Shown: positions 1-8,733, numbered from the stretch's first letter. The stretch is 64,000 nt of DNA from Hylemonella sp. (GCA_030680575.1 JAUXVI010000049.1:59477-123476); one strand, 5' to 3'. The notes: generated by a model not told the origin, from the letters alone. Translations and numbers: made by a program.

Positions 1-1755
1 ATCAGGATTCTTTCTCACGGCGAACGCAATGTGGCCCAGCGCCGCTGGGTCAAACAGTATTTCGAGAGCGATGTCCGACCACTGCTGATCCCGGTCGGGC
101 TGGATCCCTCACACCCGTTTCCTCAGGTGGCCAACAAGTCGCTCAATTTCATCGTCCGTCTTGTCGGACATGACGCCTTCGGCCGCGAGAACGATGTGGC
201 CATTGTCAAGGTGCCGCGTGTGCTGCCACGCGTCATCCGCCTGCCGGACAAGTTGTGCGGCAAGCGCACGCTGTTCATCTCGCTGTCCAGCGTGATCCGC
301 GCGCATCTGGCCGAGTTGTTCCCGGGGCGGGAAGTCAGCCAGTTTTCCCAGTTCCGTGTGACGCGCCATTCCGATCTGGCCGTGGACGAAGAAGACGTCA
401 AGAACCTGCGTACCGCCTTGCGCCAAGGGCTGCAGCACCGGCATTACGGTCAGGCGGTTCGGCTGGAGGTTTCTGCCAGTTGCTCCGACTACCTGGCCAG
501 TTTTCTGCTCAAGCAGTTCGGCTTGCCAGAGGGCGCGCTCTTTCGCGTTCAGGGCCCCGTCAATCTGGTGCGTTTGAACCAGTTGGTGGACCTGGTTGAT
601 GAGCCCCATCTGCGTTTCCCCTCGTACAAGGCGTCGTACCCTCAACAGCTGGGGCGCGATCAGCCGATCTTCGATCAACTCAAGCGGGGTGATGTGCTCA
701 TTCATCAGCCGTACGAGAGTTTCGAGGGCGTGCTGGCCTTTCTGCGCGAGGCGGTCGATGACCCGCAGGTCATGGCCATCAAGCAGACCATCTACCGCAC
801 GGGGGCGAGTTCCGAGCTGATGGAGTTGTTGCGTGAGGCCGTGCGGCGCGGCAAGGAGGTCACCGTCGTGCTGGAGCTCAAGGCCCGTTTCGACGAGGAA
901 GTCAATATTAACTGGGCCGAGAAGCTTGAGTCCATTGGTGTGCAGGTTGTGTACGGGGTCGTGGGGCTCAAGACCCATGCCAAGATGATGCTGGTCACGC
1001 GGCGCGAAGGTAAACACTACAAACGTTATGCGCATTTGTCCACGGGCAACTACAACCCGGTGACGGCCCGCTTCTACACGGACATCAGCCACCTGACCGC
1101 CGATACCGCGCTGACTTCGGACATTGAGCATGTCTTCATTCATCTGGCAGGCCAAAGCCGGCTGCCCCGCATGAACCGCTTGTGGATGGCGCCGCTCCAG
1201 TTGCACCGCAAGCTGCTGGAAAAAATCGAGAGTCTGGGGGCTGCTGCCGCTGCGGGTCAACCGGCCCGTATTGTGGCCAAGATGAACGCCTTGACGGACG
1301 AGGCGTTGATCAGGGCCTTGATTGCTGCCGGTAAGAGTGGCGTCAAGATTGATCTCATTGTTCGTGGTGCGTGCATGTTGCCGGCGCAAGTGCCTGGTGA
1401 AACCGACAACATCCGGGTCCGTTCGATCATCGGACGTTTTCTGGAGCATGCGCGTGTCTTCTACTTTGCACAAGGGGAGACCGAGGAGCTGTACCTGTCG
1501 AGTGCCGACTGGATGAACCGCAACATGCTGCGTCGGGTCGAACTGGCTTGGCCGGTCGTGGATCCGGTGCTGCGTCAGCGTATCGTCGATGAATGCCTGG
1601 TGGCCGGGCTGCACGACAGCCAAGACGCGTGGGATCTGCAGCCTGACGGTCGCTATGAACGCGCGCACCCGTCCTCCGGGGGCAGGCCGGCCATAAGTGC
1701 CCAAAACGCCTTGATGGCGCGCTATGCCGCGCGCGAGGCTCGCGGAAAGTCTTGA
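1..1755 (+). CDS. ppk: Polyphosphate kinase 1, C-terminal part (5' end outside window)
   Basis: Ppk1 reversibly transfers the gamma phosphate of ATP onto polyphosphate chains. The frame is open from base 1 with no believable start, so about 584 C-terminal residues of a roughly 690-residue enzyme are present. Both conserved histidine motifs of the phospholipase-D-like fold are visible: GLKTHAKMM (autophosphorylated His in the known family) and GRFLEHARVF. The STGNYNP motif that follows the first histidine is also family-typical. The 3' end touches sixA, and ppx lies 3 kb downstream on the other strand, so this is a polyphosphate locus. A GTG at 31 could be mistaken for a start but would remove the N-terminal domains. 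Confidence 0.95.
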   Translation: MRILSHGERNVAQRRWVKQYFESDVRPLLIPVGLDPSHPFPQVANKSLNFIVRLVGHDAFGRENDVAIVKVPRVLPRVIRLPDKLCGKRTLFISLSSVIRAHLAELFPGREVSQFSQFRVTRHSDLAVDEEDVKNLRTALRQGLQHRHYGQAVRLEVSASCSDYLASFLLKQFGLPEGALFRVQGPVNLVRLNQLVDLVDEPHLRFPSYKASYPQQLGRDQPIFDQLKRGDVLIHQPYESFEGVLAFLREAVDDPQVMAIKQTIYRTGASSELMELLREAVRRGKEVTVVLELKARFDEEVNINWAEKLESIGVQVVYGVVGLKTHAKMMLVTRREGKHYKRYAHLSTGNYNPVTARFYTDISHLTADTALTSDIEHVFIHLAGQSRLPRMNRLWMAPLQLHRKLLEKIESLGAAAAAGQPARIVAKMNALTDEALIRALIAAGKSGVKIDLIVRGACMLPAQVPGETDNIRVRSIIGRFLEHARVFYFAQGETEELYLSSADWMNRNMLRRVELAWPVVDPVLRQRIVDECLVAGLHDSQDAWDLQPDGRYERAHPSSGGRPAISAQNALMARYAAREARGKS

Positions 1756-1757
1756 GC

Positions 1758-2219
1758 ATGGATCTGGTCTTGTGGCGCCACGCGGAAGCCCTGGACTGGG
1801 TGCCGGGCTGCAACGACCTGGAGCGCTCGCTCACACCGCGCGGCGAGAAGCAGGCCGCGCGCATGGCATCCTGGCTTGACCGCCAGTTACCCGAGGGCAC
1901 CCGCGTACTGGTCAGTCCGGCACGCCGGACGGAGCAGACGGCACTGGCACTGGGACGCAAGTACAAGCTGCGCGATGAAATCGCCCCTGATTGCAGTGTG
2001 GACCAGTTGCTCGAACTGGTTCAATGGCCGCAGGCCAAGGGAACAACCTTGATCGTGGGTCATCAACCAATGCTGGGGCAGGTCATTGCACAACTGCTTG
2101 GCATGCAGGCCAGTGAGTGCGCCGTACGCAAGGGGGCCGTCTGGTGGCTGCGCCACCGGCAACGCGAGGGCGCGGCCCAGACCGTGCTGCTGACGGTCCA
2201 GTCACCCGAGGTGCTGTAA
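1758..2219 (+). CDS. sixA: SixA-type phosphohistidine phosphatase
   Basis: A 153-residue single-domain histidine phosphatase of the phosphoglycerate-mutase-like family. It carries the N-terminal LVLWRHAEA motif (the RHG-type catalytic motif, here RHA), SPARRTEQTA, and the second catalytic histidine in IVGHQPMLG. Short length and the lack of an insert domain fit SixA, which removes phosphate from HPt domains. It begins 2 bp after the ppk stop codon, so it is translationally coupled to ppk. An in-frame TTG at 1752 overlapping the ppk stop is possible, but the ATG at 1758 is preferred. The real substrate here is not known. Confidence 0.85.
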   Translation: MDLVLWRHAEALDWVPGCNDLERSLTPRGEKQAARMASWLDRQLPEGTRVLVSPARRTEQTALALGRKYKLRDEIAPDCSVDQLLELVQWPQAKGTTLIVGHQPMLGQVIAQLLGMQASECAVRKGAVWWLRHRQREGAAQTVLLTVQSPEVL

Positions 2220-2229
2220 GGCACCTCGG
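2206..2229. terminator. Hairpin between convergent sixA and the lysine-rich gene
   Basis: A perfect 9-bp stem (CCGAGGTGC / GCACCTCGG) with a 6-nt loop spans the sixA stop codon and sits just before the end of the convergent gene. There is no clear T-tract on either side, so it may be a weak bidirectional terminator or an mRNA 3' stabilising hairpin. Confidence 0.4.
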
Positions 2230-2241
2230 CGGGTGGCGGGC

Positions 2242-2625
2242 TCAAGTCTTCTTGGGGCGACCGGTCTTGATGGTGGGTACGGCCTTGAGGGCGCTGAGCA
2301 GGGCCGTATCTGACATGCCGGTCAGCGCCTTGATACCTGCGCGCAGCAGTTCACTCTTCTTGACGGGATGCGCCAGTTTGGCCGCACGCAGTTTCAACTC
2401 GTCGAGCACGACATATTCAATCTTCGGGATGGTGAAACTGTCGCGCACCAGTTTCTGTTTTTTGGGTTTGGCGATCTTGGCCTCCGGCGCCACAGGGGCC
2501 GCTTTCACGGGGGCAACTGGCGCTGGTTTGCGAGCTGGTGTCGTTTTTTTTGCTGTCAATTTTCTGGATTTGATAGGTGCTTTGACCGTTTTGCTTGCTG
2601 TGGATTTTTTGCTGACAGTTGCCAT
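2242..2625 (-). CDS. Lysine/alanine/proline-rich basic protein with C-terminal helix domain (possible DNA- or polyphosphate-binding)
   Basis: A 127-residue protein. Residues 1-60 form a low-complexity basic arm rich in Lys, Ala, Pro, Ser and Thr, like H1-type histone tails or the AlgP/PhaF tails of other bacteria. Residues about 60-127 form a compact predicted helical domain (DSFTIPKIEYVVLDELKLRA ... ELLRAGIKALTGMSDTALL) that resembles a ribbon-helix-helix or nucleoid-protein fold. No enzyme motif is visible. A GGGAG ribosome site lies 9 nt before the ATG. It lies between ppk-sixA and ppx, with a Pho-box-like array about 85 bp upstream. A role in organising polyphosphate or DNA is an inference from this context and the basic tail; no function is established here. 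Confidence 0.75.
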   Translation of the reverse strand: MATVSKKSTASKTVKAPIKSRKLTAKKTTPARKPAPVAPVKAAPVAPEAKIAKPKKQKLVRDSFTIPKIEYVVLDELKLRAAKLAHPVKKSELLRAGIKALTGMSDTALLSALKAVPTIKTGRPKKT

Positions 2626-2709
2626 GTGTGGGGTCTCCCTGAAAAATGAAAAAACAGTTTATATCGTTATTTTTTCGGGCGCAAGCACAGAACGGTTGCT
2701 GTGATGCGA

Positions 2710-2738
2710 CCGTCATGAACTTGTCATGAAATATTCAT
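2710..2738 (+). promoter_or_regulatory. Pho-box-like array of three heptamers
   Basis: Heptamers CCGTCAT (2710-2716), TTGTCAT (2721-2727) and TATTCAT (2732-2738) are spaced exactly 11 bp apart with AT-rich 4-bp gaps. This matches the known PhoB site layout (CTGTCAT, 4 bp, CTGTCAT). The first two heptamers fit 6 of 7 positions each and the third 4 of 7. Their direction points to the EAL gene on the + strand, but the lysine-rich gene is divergent from the same 171-bp region and could share the site. Confidence 0.6.
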
Positions 2739-2796
2739 CTTCTGCAAGCACAGTAGGGTATCGCTAAGAAGGGCCGGTTTTTACCGGGGGGAAGTT

Positions 2797-4674
2797 TTGG
2801 AAGAACTGTTGGAAGACTGGCCAGAAGTTGCTATAGCCATGGAGCAGCACAAGATGAGCGATCCAATTTGCCTGCTGATGGGGAAGGTCCCGCCAGACGT
2901 CGTGAGGGGCGATGGCCCGTTGGCGCAACTGATGCGCAACGATGCCTTGCACTCGGTTTTTCAGCCGATTGCAGACCTGAAAGATGGCTCCATCTACGGC
3001 CATGAAGCGCTGATCCGAGGGCCGCGTGAATCGACACTGCACAGCGCCGACGCCTTGCTGCAGGCGGCGCAGGACGAGGGTCTGCTGCACGAACTTGAAT
3101 TTTTCTGTCTGTTCACGGCACTCAAGCAATGGGGGCAGCTCAAGCAGCCGGGGCGTTTGTTCCTGAACATCAGCGCCAATGCCTTGGTCAGTCTGGTGGA
3201 GCAAGGTGGATGCACCTGCTTCAGCAAGTGTGTGCGCGATCTGGGGGTGTCCCCCCGCATGGTGGTGCTGGAGATCACCGAGCACGAACGCGTCACCGAT
3301 ATGCAGGCGCTCTCGGAATTGGTGAAGGAGTTGCACAGCACCGGTCTGTCCCTGGCGTTGGATGATTTCGGCGATGGTCGCTCCAGCCTGCGCTTGTGGT
3401 CGCAGATCAAGCCGGACATTGTGAAAATCGACAAGTATTTCAGCCGCAGCATCAGCGGTCATGCCGACAACCTCAAGACGCTGCAGGCCTTGATGCAGAT
3501 TGCCGAAATTTTCGGGACAGCGCTGGTGGCCGAAGGCATCGAAAACGAGGATGACTTGCGGGTGCTCAGGGATCTGGGCATCGCCTATGGACAGGGTTAT
3601 TTTCTGGGCCGACCCTCCAACGTGGTGTTACCCACGATTCGCACCGAAGCGGTGGATGTGCTGCTGGATTCACGCGTTGCCGTGATGCCCGAGCAGCGGC
3701 ACATTTCACGTCTGGGGCATCTGCGCCATCTTTCTCTGATTCATGCACCCTGCGTCAGTCAGACAACCAGCAATGATGAGGTGGCGGCGATTCTGATGGC
3801 GCGTCCGGAGTTGCATGCCATTGCCGTGGTGAACAACAACTTGCCGGTGGCCATCATCAACCGGCAGCATTTTATGGATCACTATGCCACCCTGTATTTC
3901 AGGGAGATTTTCGGCAAGAAGTCCTGCATGCAGTACGCCAACCATTCGCCGCGCCTGATCGAGCGCAATCACGACATTGACGAGCTGATCGGCATTTTGA
4001 CGTCGCAAGACCAGCGTTACCTGACGGATGGTTTCATCGTGACCGAGAACGGCCGCTACATCGGCCTGGGTACGGGCGACCAACTGGTCCGCTCCGTGAC
4101 GGAGCTCAGGCTGGAGGCCGCGCGCCACGCCAATCCTCTCACTTTCCTGCCGGGCAATATCCCGATCAGTCTGCACATCAAGCGCCTGTTGGACGGTGGT
4201 GCCGAGTTCGTGGCCTGCTATCTCGACATGAATAATTTCAAGCCCTTCAACGACCATTACGGCTATTGGCGTGGCGACGAGATGATCCGCTTGCTGGCGC
4301 AGCTGGCGGTGGCCCATTGTGATCCGCAGCGTGATTTTGTGGGGCATGTGGGAGGGGACGATTTCCTGATCCTGTTCCAGAGCGAAGATTGGCGGCATCG
4401 CGGTGAGCTCATCGTGAGTGAATTTGCTTTCAAGGCGCGTGACTTGTTTGACGAAGCGGCGCGTCTGTGCGGGGGCATTCATGCCGAAGACCGTCATGGC
4501 GTGATGCGATTCTTCCCCTGCACGACGCTGTCCATCGGTGCGGTGCAGGTGAGGGCGCATACCTTGCGCGATGCGGAAGAGGTTGCCACGCTGGCAGCAT
4601 TGGCCAAACACGAGGCCAAGGTGAGCGGATGTGGTTTGTTTGTCCGTGGCGAGCAGGTGCTGGAGCCTACCTAG
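2797..4674 (+). CDS. EAL-CBS-GGDEF c-di-GMP signalling protein (likely phosphodiesterase)
   Basis: A cytoplasmic protein of about 625 residues with no membrane segment. The EAL domain (about residues 45-290) keeps the catalytic set: EALIRGP, NISANAL, EITEHE, DDFGDG, KIDKYF and AEGIE, so it is probably an active c-di-GMP phosphodiesterase. A CBS pair (about 310-440) follows, then a C-terminal GGDEF domain whose active site reads GGDDF instead of GGDEF/GGEEF, so cyclase activity is doubtful. The start is uncertain: TTG at 2797, ATG at 2839, or ATG at 2854 (GGAG 9 nt upstream). A Pho-box-like array precedes it, which hints that phosphate limitation controls c-di-GMP turnover. Confidence 0.85.
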   Translation: MEELLEDWPEVAIAMEQHKMSDPICLLMGKVPPDVVRGDGPLAQLMRNDALHSVFQPIADLKDGSIYGHEALIRGPRESTLHSADALLQAAQDEGLLHELEFFCLFTALKQWGQLKQPGRLFLNISANALVSLVEQGGCTCFSKCVRDLGVSPRMVVLEITEHERVTDMQALSELVKELHSTGLSLALDDFGDGRSSLRLWSQIKPDIVKIDKYFSRSISGHADNLKTLQALMQIAEIFGTALVAEGIENEDDLRVLRDLGIAYGQGYFLGRPSNVVLPTIRTEAVDVLLDSRVAVMPEQRHISRLGHLRHLSLIHAPCVSQTTSNDEVAAILMARPELHAIAVVNNNLPVAIINRQHFMDHYATLYFREIFGKKSCMQYANHSPRLIERNHDIDELIGILTSQDQRYLTDGFIVTENGRYIGLGTGDQLVRSVTELRLEAARHANPLTFLPGNIPISLHIKRLLDGGAEFVACYLDMNNFKPFNDHYGYWRGDEMIRLLAQLAVAHCDPQRDFVGHVGGDDFLILFQSEDWRHRGELIVSEFAFKARDLFDEAARLCGGIHAEDRHGVMRFFPCTTLSIGAVQVRAHTLRDAEEVATLAALAKHEAKVSGCGLFVRGEQVLEPT

Positions 4675-4721
4675 GGGCCTGTGCACCCCATTTGCAGTTG
4701 AGAAGTCAGGGTGAACAGACC

Positions 4722-6218
4722 CTAGCTGCGCTCGCCGAAGGTCAGCGTCCAGGGCGTTTTCTGCCAGGCCAGCAGTTCTTCGTGCAGCAGGTGGGCCGAC
4801 TGTGGGTAGCTCTCACTCCAGCCTGGGCGGCAACTCAGTACCAGACGGTGGGGCGCATCGAACTGCAGTGCCAGGCCCTGCAGGTCGGGGTCGCGACGGG
4901 CGTGACACAGCAGCACCGCCAGACGTAACGCCAGCAACTGCCTGACGAAGACAGCATCCTCAAAGTCGGCGTCGAGTTTGCGAAGCTTGCCGCGGTGTCC
5001 TAAAACGAGCAGGCTGAGCCGGTGCAGTTCCGGCATGGTGAAACCGGCGGCGTCCGCGTTGTCCAGGATGTAGGCGCCATGCTTGTGGTAATCGCTGTGT
5101 GAGATCACGCTGCCGATCTCGTGCAGCTGAGCCGCCCAGCCAAGTTTGCGCAGATGCCGCTCCATCTCGTTAGCCTGAAATTCGCCAGCCATCTGGCGAA
5201 ACAGGTGACGGGCTGCCTTGCTCACCCGTTGTGACTGGGTCAGGTCGACACTGAATTTGCTGGCCAGGCGATTGACACTGGCATGGCGCTGATCGGTGTG
5301 CTCCTGCTCACGGTCGAGCAGGTCATACAAGGCACCATGACGCAGTGCGCCCTGGGCTACATGCATTTTCTTGATCGACAGCAGATCGAACACGGCACGC
5401 AGCACACTGACCCCGCCGCCAATGACGGCGCGGCGGTCTTCCTTCATCCCTTCGAGTCGGACCTTGTCGGCGCTTTGCGCCTTGAGCAGTCGCTCCAGCA
5501 GCCAGTCGAGGCCATCGCGGGTGACAAGCCCTTCGGGCCAGCCCGCTTCCATAAGAATGTCACTGACAGCGCCCACTGTCCCGGAAGAGCCGTAGGCCAC
5601 CTGCCAGGCATCGGGACGGAACGTGTTGAGGGCCTCGTCCAGGACCGCTTTGGCGGCGACTTCGGCCGTCTCAAAGGCCTGCGCGGTAAAGATGCCATCA
5701 GGAAAGAAGCGCATCGACCAGGCCACGCTGCCGACACGAAACGATTCCATGAACCGGGCCTCATAACTGTGGCCCAGGATCAGCTCGGTCGAACGGCCTC
5801 CGATGTCCACCACCAATCGACGTTCATCCGACTGTGGCAGCAGATGGGCTACCCCCTGATAGATCAGGCGAGCTTCTTCGTGGCCGGAGATCACATCAAT
5901 CGGAAAGCCCAGGATTTCGGTGGCACGTGTCAGAAATTCATCGCGGTTGCGCGCTTCGCGCAGGGTCTGGGTTGCCACGGCACGTACCTGGTACTTCCGA
6001 AAACCGGCCAAGCGCTCGCCGAAGCGGGCCAGGCAGTCCCAGCCGCGTTGCATGGCTTGCCTGGACAGGTTGCGGTTCTCGTCCAGACCGTTGCCTTGGC
6101 GCACGGTTTCCTTGAGGTACTCGGTGCGCTGGATCTGGCCGTGATCGAGGTAGCCGATTTCAAGGCGAAAGCTGTTGGAGCCGAGGTCGACGGCAGCGAG
6201 GCGGGTTCCGTTTTGCAT
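4722..6218 (-). CDS. ppx: Exopolyphosphatase (Ppx/GppA family)
   Basis: A 498-residue enzyme that releases terminal phosphate from polyphosphate (or converts pppGpp to ppGpp in GppA relatives). The N-terminal AAVDLGSNSFRLEI phosphate-binding loop, SGHEEARLIYQG and VVDIGGRSTELIL motifs belong to the ASKHA fold. The C-terminal half has the HD-like helical domain (HEIGSVISHSDYHKHGAYI). Its length fits Ppx from betaproteobacteria. It reads opposite to ppk, so synthesis and breakdown are not in one operon here. Ppx and GppA cannot be separated cleanly by sequence; the ppk-sixA neighbourhood favours Ppx. Confidence 0.92.
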   Translation of the reverse strand: MQNGTRLAAVDLGSNSFRLEIGYLDHGQIQRTEYLKETVRQGNGLDENRNLSRQAMQRGWDCLARFGERLAGFRKYQVRAVATQTLREARNRDEFLTRATEILGFPIDVISGHEEARLIYQGVAHLLPQSDERRLVVDIGGRSTELILGHSYEARFMESFRVGSVAWSMRFFPDGIFTAQAFETAEVAAKAVLDEALNTFRPDAWQVAYGSSGTVGAVSDILMEAGWPEGLVTRDGLDWLLERLLKAQSADKVRLEGMKEDRRAVIGGGVSVLRAVFDLLSIKKMHVAQGALRHGALYDLLDREQEHTDQRHASVNRLASKFSVDLTQSQRVSKAARHLFRQMAGEFQANEMERHLRKLGWAAQLHEIGSVISHSDYHKHGAYILDNADAAGFTMPELHRLSLLVLGHRGKLRKLDADFEDAVFVRQLLALRLAVLLCHARRDPDLQGLALQFDAPHRLVLSCRPGWSESYPQSAHLLHEELLAWQKTPWTLTFGERS

Positions 6219-7301
6219 GGTGTCAATTTATTCTGGTCGGGCAGCATAGCATTGGCGGTGTCCAATCCTGACGCGCTTCAGCCAACGATGCGGCCGTCCA
6301 GGCTCAGCATGCTCTGCGTCACATAAGGGCTGCCACGGCGCAGGCCGTAGAAACTGATGCGAAAACCGCCCAGGTCCAGCGGCACGCGACGCTGGAAAGC
6401 CTGGAGCACGTTTTGTCGGGTTGGCATGGTCTCGATGGCTTGCAGCACTTCCTGCGTATAACGCGCGGCAATGAAGCCGGCCAGGCTCAAGGCGGTCGGC
6501 GCCTCGTCGAACAGGCGGGCCAAGGTTTCGCGGTAAGCCCGAACCACGGGCAGGCCGGCATTGACCATGGGGACCACCTGAGTTGCGATCACCGGTGTGT
6601 TGCGGGCGGCGCCCAGTTGCGCCATGGTCTGCAGATTGACATCGGCCAGGGCAATGACATAACGCTGGCGAGTTTGTTTTTCCAGTCCCTGGGTGAACTG
6701 GGCCAGTTCGGGGGTACCGCCGAGAAACAGCAGGATGGCCGGTGTATCCGCTTTCAAGCTCATGCCGGTTTGCCGCAGGGAGCCCTGGGGTGCATAACGG
6801 ATCAGCTTCAGTTTCAGGTCGGCCGCTGCACGCTCGACATCGGCGCGGTACAAGGCGTCTTCCTGCGCAGTGGCGTAGACCGCACCGAGTTCGCTCACAC
6901 CGTTGGACGACAGCGATTTCAAGGCGTGGACGATCTGCTCCTGACGGGAGGCAAAGATGCTGAAGGTGCGCTCTCCTTGTACCTCCGTGTTGTGCAGCCA
7001 GGGGGCGACGTGGGCGATGTCGATCTGCTCTTGGCGCAACAACTGCTCCACTTGCGTGGCAGTACGGTCGCCGGCTGTGCCGCAGAGCGCAACGGACTGG
7101 GCCTGGCTCTTGATCGTTTCCAGTGCAGCACGCAGGCTGGGCATACTCCCGTCCACTTCAATCACCGTGTGCTGGACCGGTCGGCCGCGGACGCCGCCGC
7201 GGGCATTGATGTCCTGCCAGGCGGCGCGCGAACCGATCAGAAAATCGCGCGAGACGTCCTGCTGGGTTGCCGAGGTATCCACAATCTGGATGATGCCCAC
7301 G

Positions 7302-7305
7302 ACGT
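7302..7305. repeat. Target-site duplication ACGT, left copy
   Basis: ACGT directly precedes the CCCCCCG end of the IS; the same 4 bp follow the other end. A 4-bp duplication is known for IS407-group elements. Confidence 0.8.
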
Positions 7306-7345
7306 CCCCCCGTTTTCAGTAGCACCAGGCTTTAGAGTCCGGGGG

Positions 7346-8359
7346 TTAATTTAACTGGTTTTGCATCAGCCTTTGGGCATAGGCCGCTGGGGGCAGTCCG
7401 CCCAGCGATCTTTTAGGCCGCTCGTCGTTGTATTCCCGGCGCCAGGACTCAACGACAACACGGGCATGCTGCAGACTGGTGAACCAGTGCTCGTTCAGAC
7501 ATTCATCCCGGAACCTGCCGTTGAATGACTCGATGTAAGCGTTCTGGTTGGGCTTGCCGGGTTCGATCAGGAACAGTTGCACACCTCTGGCATGCGCCCA
7601 AGTCAGCATGGCGCGACTGCAGAATTCCTTCCCGTTGTCGGTTCTGATGGCTTTGGGCAGACCTCTGGTGCTGGCCAGCTGCTCCAGGATGCGAACCAGT
7701 TGGTTTCCTCCCAGTGCGCGCTCTGGCACGATGGCCACGGCTTCGTGGGTCGCGTCATCCACCACCGTCAGGTTCTTGATGCTGCGTCCTTCGGCCGTTC
7801 GGTCAAACACGAAGTCCATGGACCACACCTGATTGGCAGCCACGGGCCGCTGCAGAGGGTGACGATCTGCCAAGGCAATCTTCTTGCGCTTGCGTTTCTT
7901 CACCTGCAGGCCAGCCTGCGCATACAGGCGATCAACCCGCTTGTGGTTGACGATCTCGCCAGCCTGGCGTAGCTTCAAATAGATCATGCCAGCGCCGTAG
8001 CGTCGATGCCGCTGGGCCAGGGCAATGATCTTCTCCTTGAGTGCGCAGTTGCGGTCTTGAACAGGCTCGTAGCGGTAGGCACTGGCGCTCATGCCTATGA
8101 CGCACAACGAACGACGTTCACTCAGACCCTGGCTGACCATGTGGCGCACCAGCTCGCGCCGTGCTGGTGCGCTCACCACTTTTTTCTCAAGGCTTCTTTC
8201 GTCACCTCGTTCTCGAGCATGGTTTCGGCAAGTAGCCGTTTGAGCCGTCCGTTTTCCGCCTCGAGTTCTTTCAGGCGTTTGGCATCGGACACGCTCATGC
8301 CGCCAAACTTGCTGCGCCAGAGGTAGTAGCTGGCCTCGGAGAAGCCATGCCGGCGGCAC
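7346..8359 (-). CDS. IS3-family transposase OrfB (DDE integrase domain), made by -1 frameshift with OrfA
   Basis: This frame carries the catalytic part of the transposase. The real protein part begins near 8179 ([14 protein letters not shown]). An HTH_21-like region with [14 protein letters not shown] comes next, then the rve DDE core: SMDFVFD (first Asp), TDNGKEF (second Asp) and [14 protein letters not shown] (Glu). Codons upstream of about 8185 lie antisense-free but overlap orfA and are probably not used. OrfAB is expected from slippage at A-AAA-AAG (8185-8179), which is in the right frame for a -1 shift. GTG at 8177-8179 or 8174-8176 could give OrfB alone. Confidence 0.9.
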   Translation of the reverse strand: MPPAWLLRGQLLPLAQQVWRHERVRCQTPERTRGGKRTAQTATCRNHARERGDERSLEKKVVSAPARRELVRHMVSQGLSERRSLCVIGMSASAYRYEPVQDRNCALKEKIIALAQRHRRYGAGMIYLKLRQAGEIVNHKRVDRLYAQAGLQVKKRKRKKIALADRHPLQRPVAANQVWSMDFVFDRTAEGRSIKNLTVVDDATHEAVAIVPERALGGNQLVRILEQLASTRGLPKAIRTDNGKEFCSRAMLTWAHARGVQLFLIEPGKPNQNAYIESFNGRFRDECLNEHWFTSLQHARVVVESWRREYNDERPKRSLGGLPPAAYAQRLMQNQLN

Positions 8360-8469
8360 AACTCGGCCACCGGTAAGCCCGCCTCCGCTTCCCGCAAGAA
8401 GCCAATGATTTGTTCTTCGCTGAATCTCTTCTTCACGTCCAATCTCCTGTCTATGGGATTGGACTCCAA
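8173..8469 (-). CDS. IS3-family transposase OrfA (helix-turn-helix)
   Basis: A 98-residue DNA-binding subunit. The HTH is typical of IS407-like OrfA ([39 protein letters not shown]). A leucine-zipper-like helix ([17 protein letters not shown]) that mediates OrfA/OrfAB dimers in the family follows. It ends TGA at 8173-8175, just after the slippery A-AAA-AAG. Confidence 0.9.
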   Translation of the reverse strand: MESNPIDRRLDVKKRFSEEQIIGFLREAEAGLPVAELCRRHGFSEASYYLWRSKFGGMSVSDAKRLKELEAENGRLKRLLAETMLENEVTKEALRKKW

Positions 8470-8496
8470 AGCTATCTGCTACTCAAATCCGGGGGG

Positions 8497-8500
8497 ACGT
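8497..8500. repeat. Target-site duplication ACGT, right copy
   Basis: Matches 7302-7305 and directly follows the GGGGGG end of the IS. Confidence 0.8.
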
Positions 8501-8715
8501 CGCCCAAGCCTCGCATGGCAGGCGCCGGTTTGAGGGGCTGAGGCCGGGCTTGCTGCGTCGCGAACAAAGGCAGTCCGGCTGCGCCAGCCAGCAGGCGGCG
8601 ACGGGTCAGCAATGGCATCAACATGAACACGGACTCCCAGGGTGAAACTCTGCCAGTGTGGCAAAGACGAAGGGAGCAGCATAAAGATGTCACATGACGG
8701 ATTGATGAATATGGT

Positions 8716-8733
8716 TTGTCAGTTTCATGACAA
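8716..8733 (+). promoter_or_regulatory. Second Pho-box-like site / palindrome upstream of pstS
   Basis: TTGTCAG TTTC ATGACAA fits the Pho-box spacing (5 of 7 and 4 of 7) and is also an inverted repeat (TTGTCA ... TGACAA). It lies midway between pstS and the interrupted divergent gene, so it could serve either. Confidence 0.4.

Larger units (their letters stand above)
7306..8496 (-). mobile_element. IS3-family insertion sequence (IS407-like group), 1191 bp
   Basis: Imperfect terminal inverted repeats: CCCCCCG TTTTCAGTAGCA on the left, and on the right (read inward) CCCCCCGG ATTTGAGTAGCA. It contains orfA and orfB in overlapping frames, transcribed on the - strand. The ends are set by the ACGT duplication and by exact restoration of the host gene when the element is removed. 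Both ORFs are undamaged, so the element looks recent and potentially active. Confidence 0.9.
6278..8624 (-). pseudogene. Periplasmic ligand-binding protein (Peripla_BP_6 type) interrupted by an IS element
   Basis: The 5' part (8624 to 8501, ATG at 8622-8624 with GGGAG 9 nt upstream) encodes a twin-arginine-like signal region (LLTRRRLLAGAAGLPLFA). The 3' part (7301 to 6278) encodes a type I periplasmic binding fold like branched-chain amino-acid binding proteins (GIIQIVDTSATQQDVSRDFL, QGLEKQTRQRYVIAL). A 1191-bp IS sits between them with a 4-bp ACGT duplication. Removing the IS and one ACGT leaves 1152 bp, exactly 384 codons, and joins ...GLGDV to VGIIQIV in frame, for a 383-residue protein. 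The two halves cannot make this protein now. The gene is divergent from pstS and shares its 218-bp upstream region. Confidence 0.9.

Noticed and set aside
109..1704. 531-codon - strand frame opposite ppk
   Set aside because: Antisense shadow; no family motifs, and ppk is clearly the coding strand.
2417..2716. Cysteine-containing 99-codon - strand frame overlapping the lysine-rich gene
   Set aside because: Overlaps a better gene in another frame, has no ribosome site and runs across the Pho-box region.
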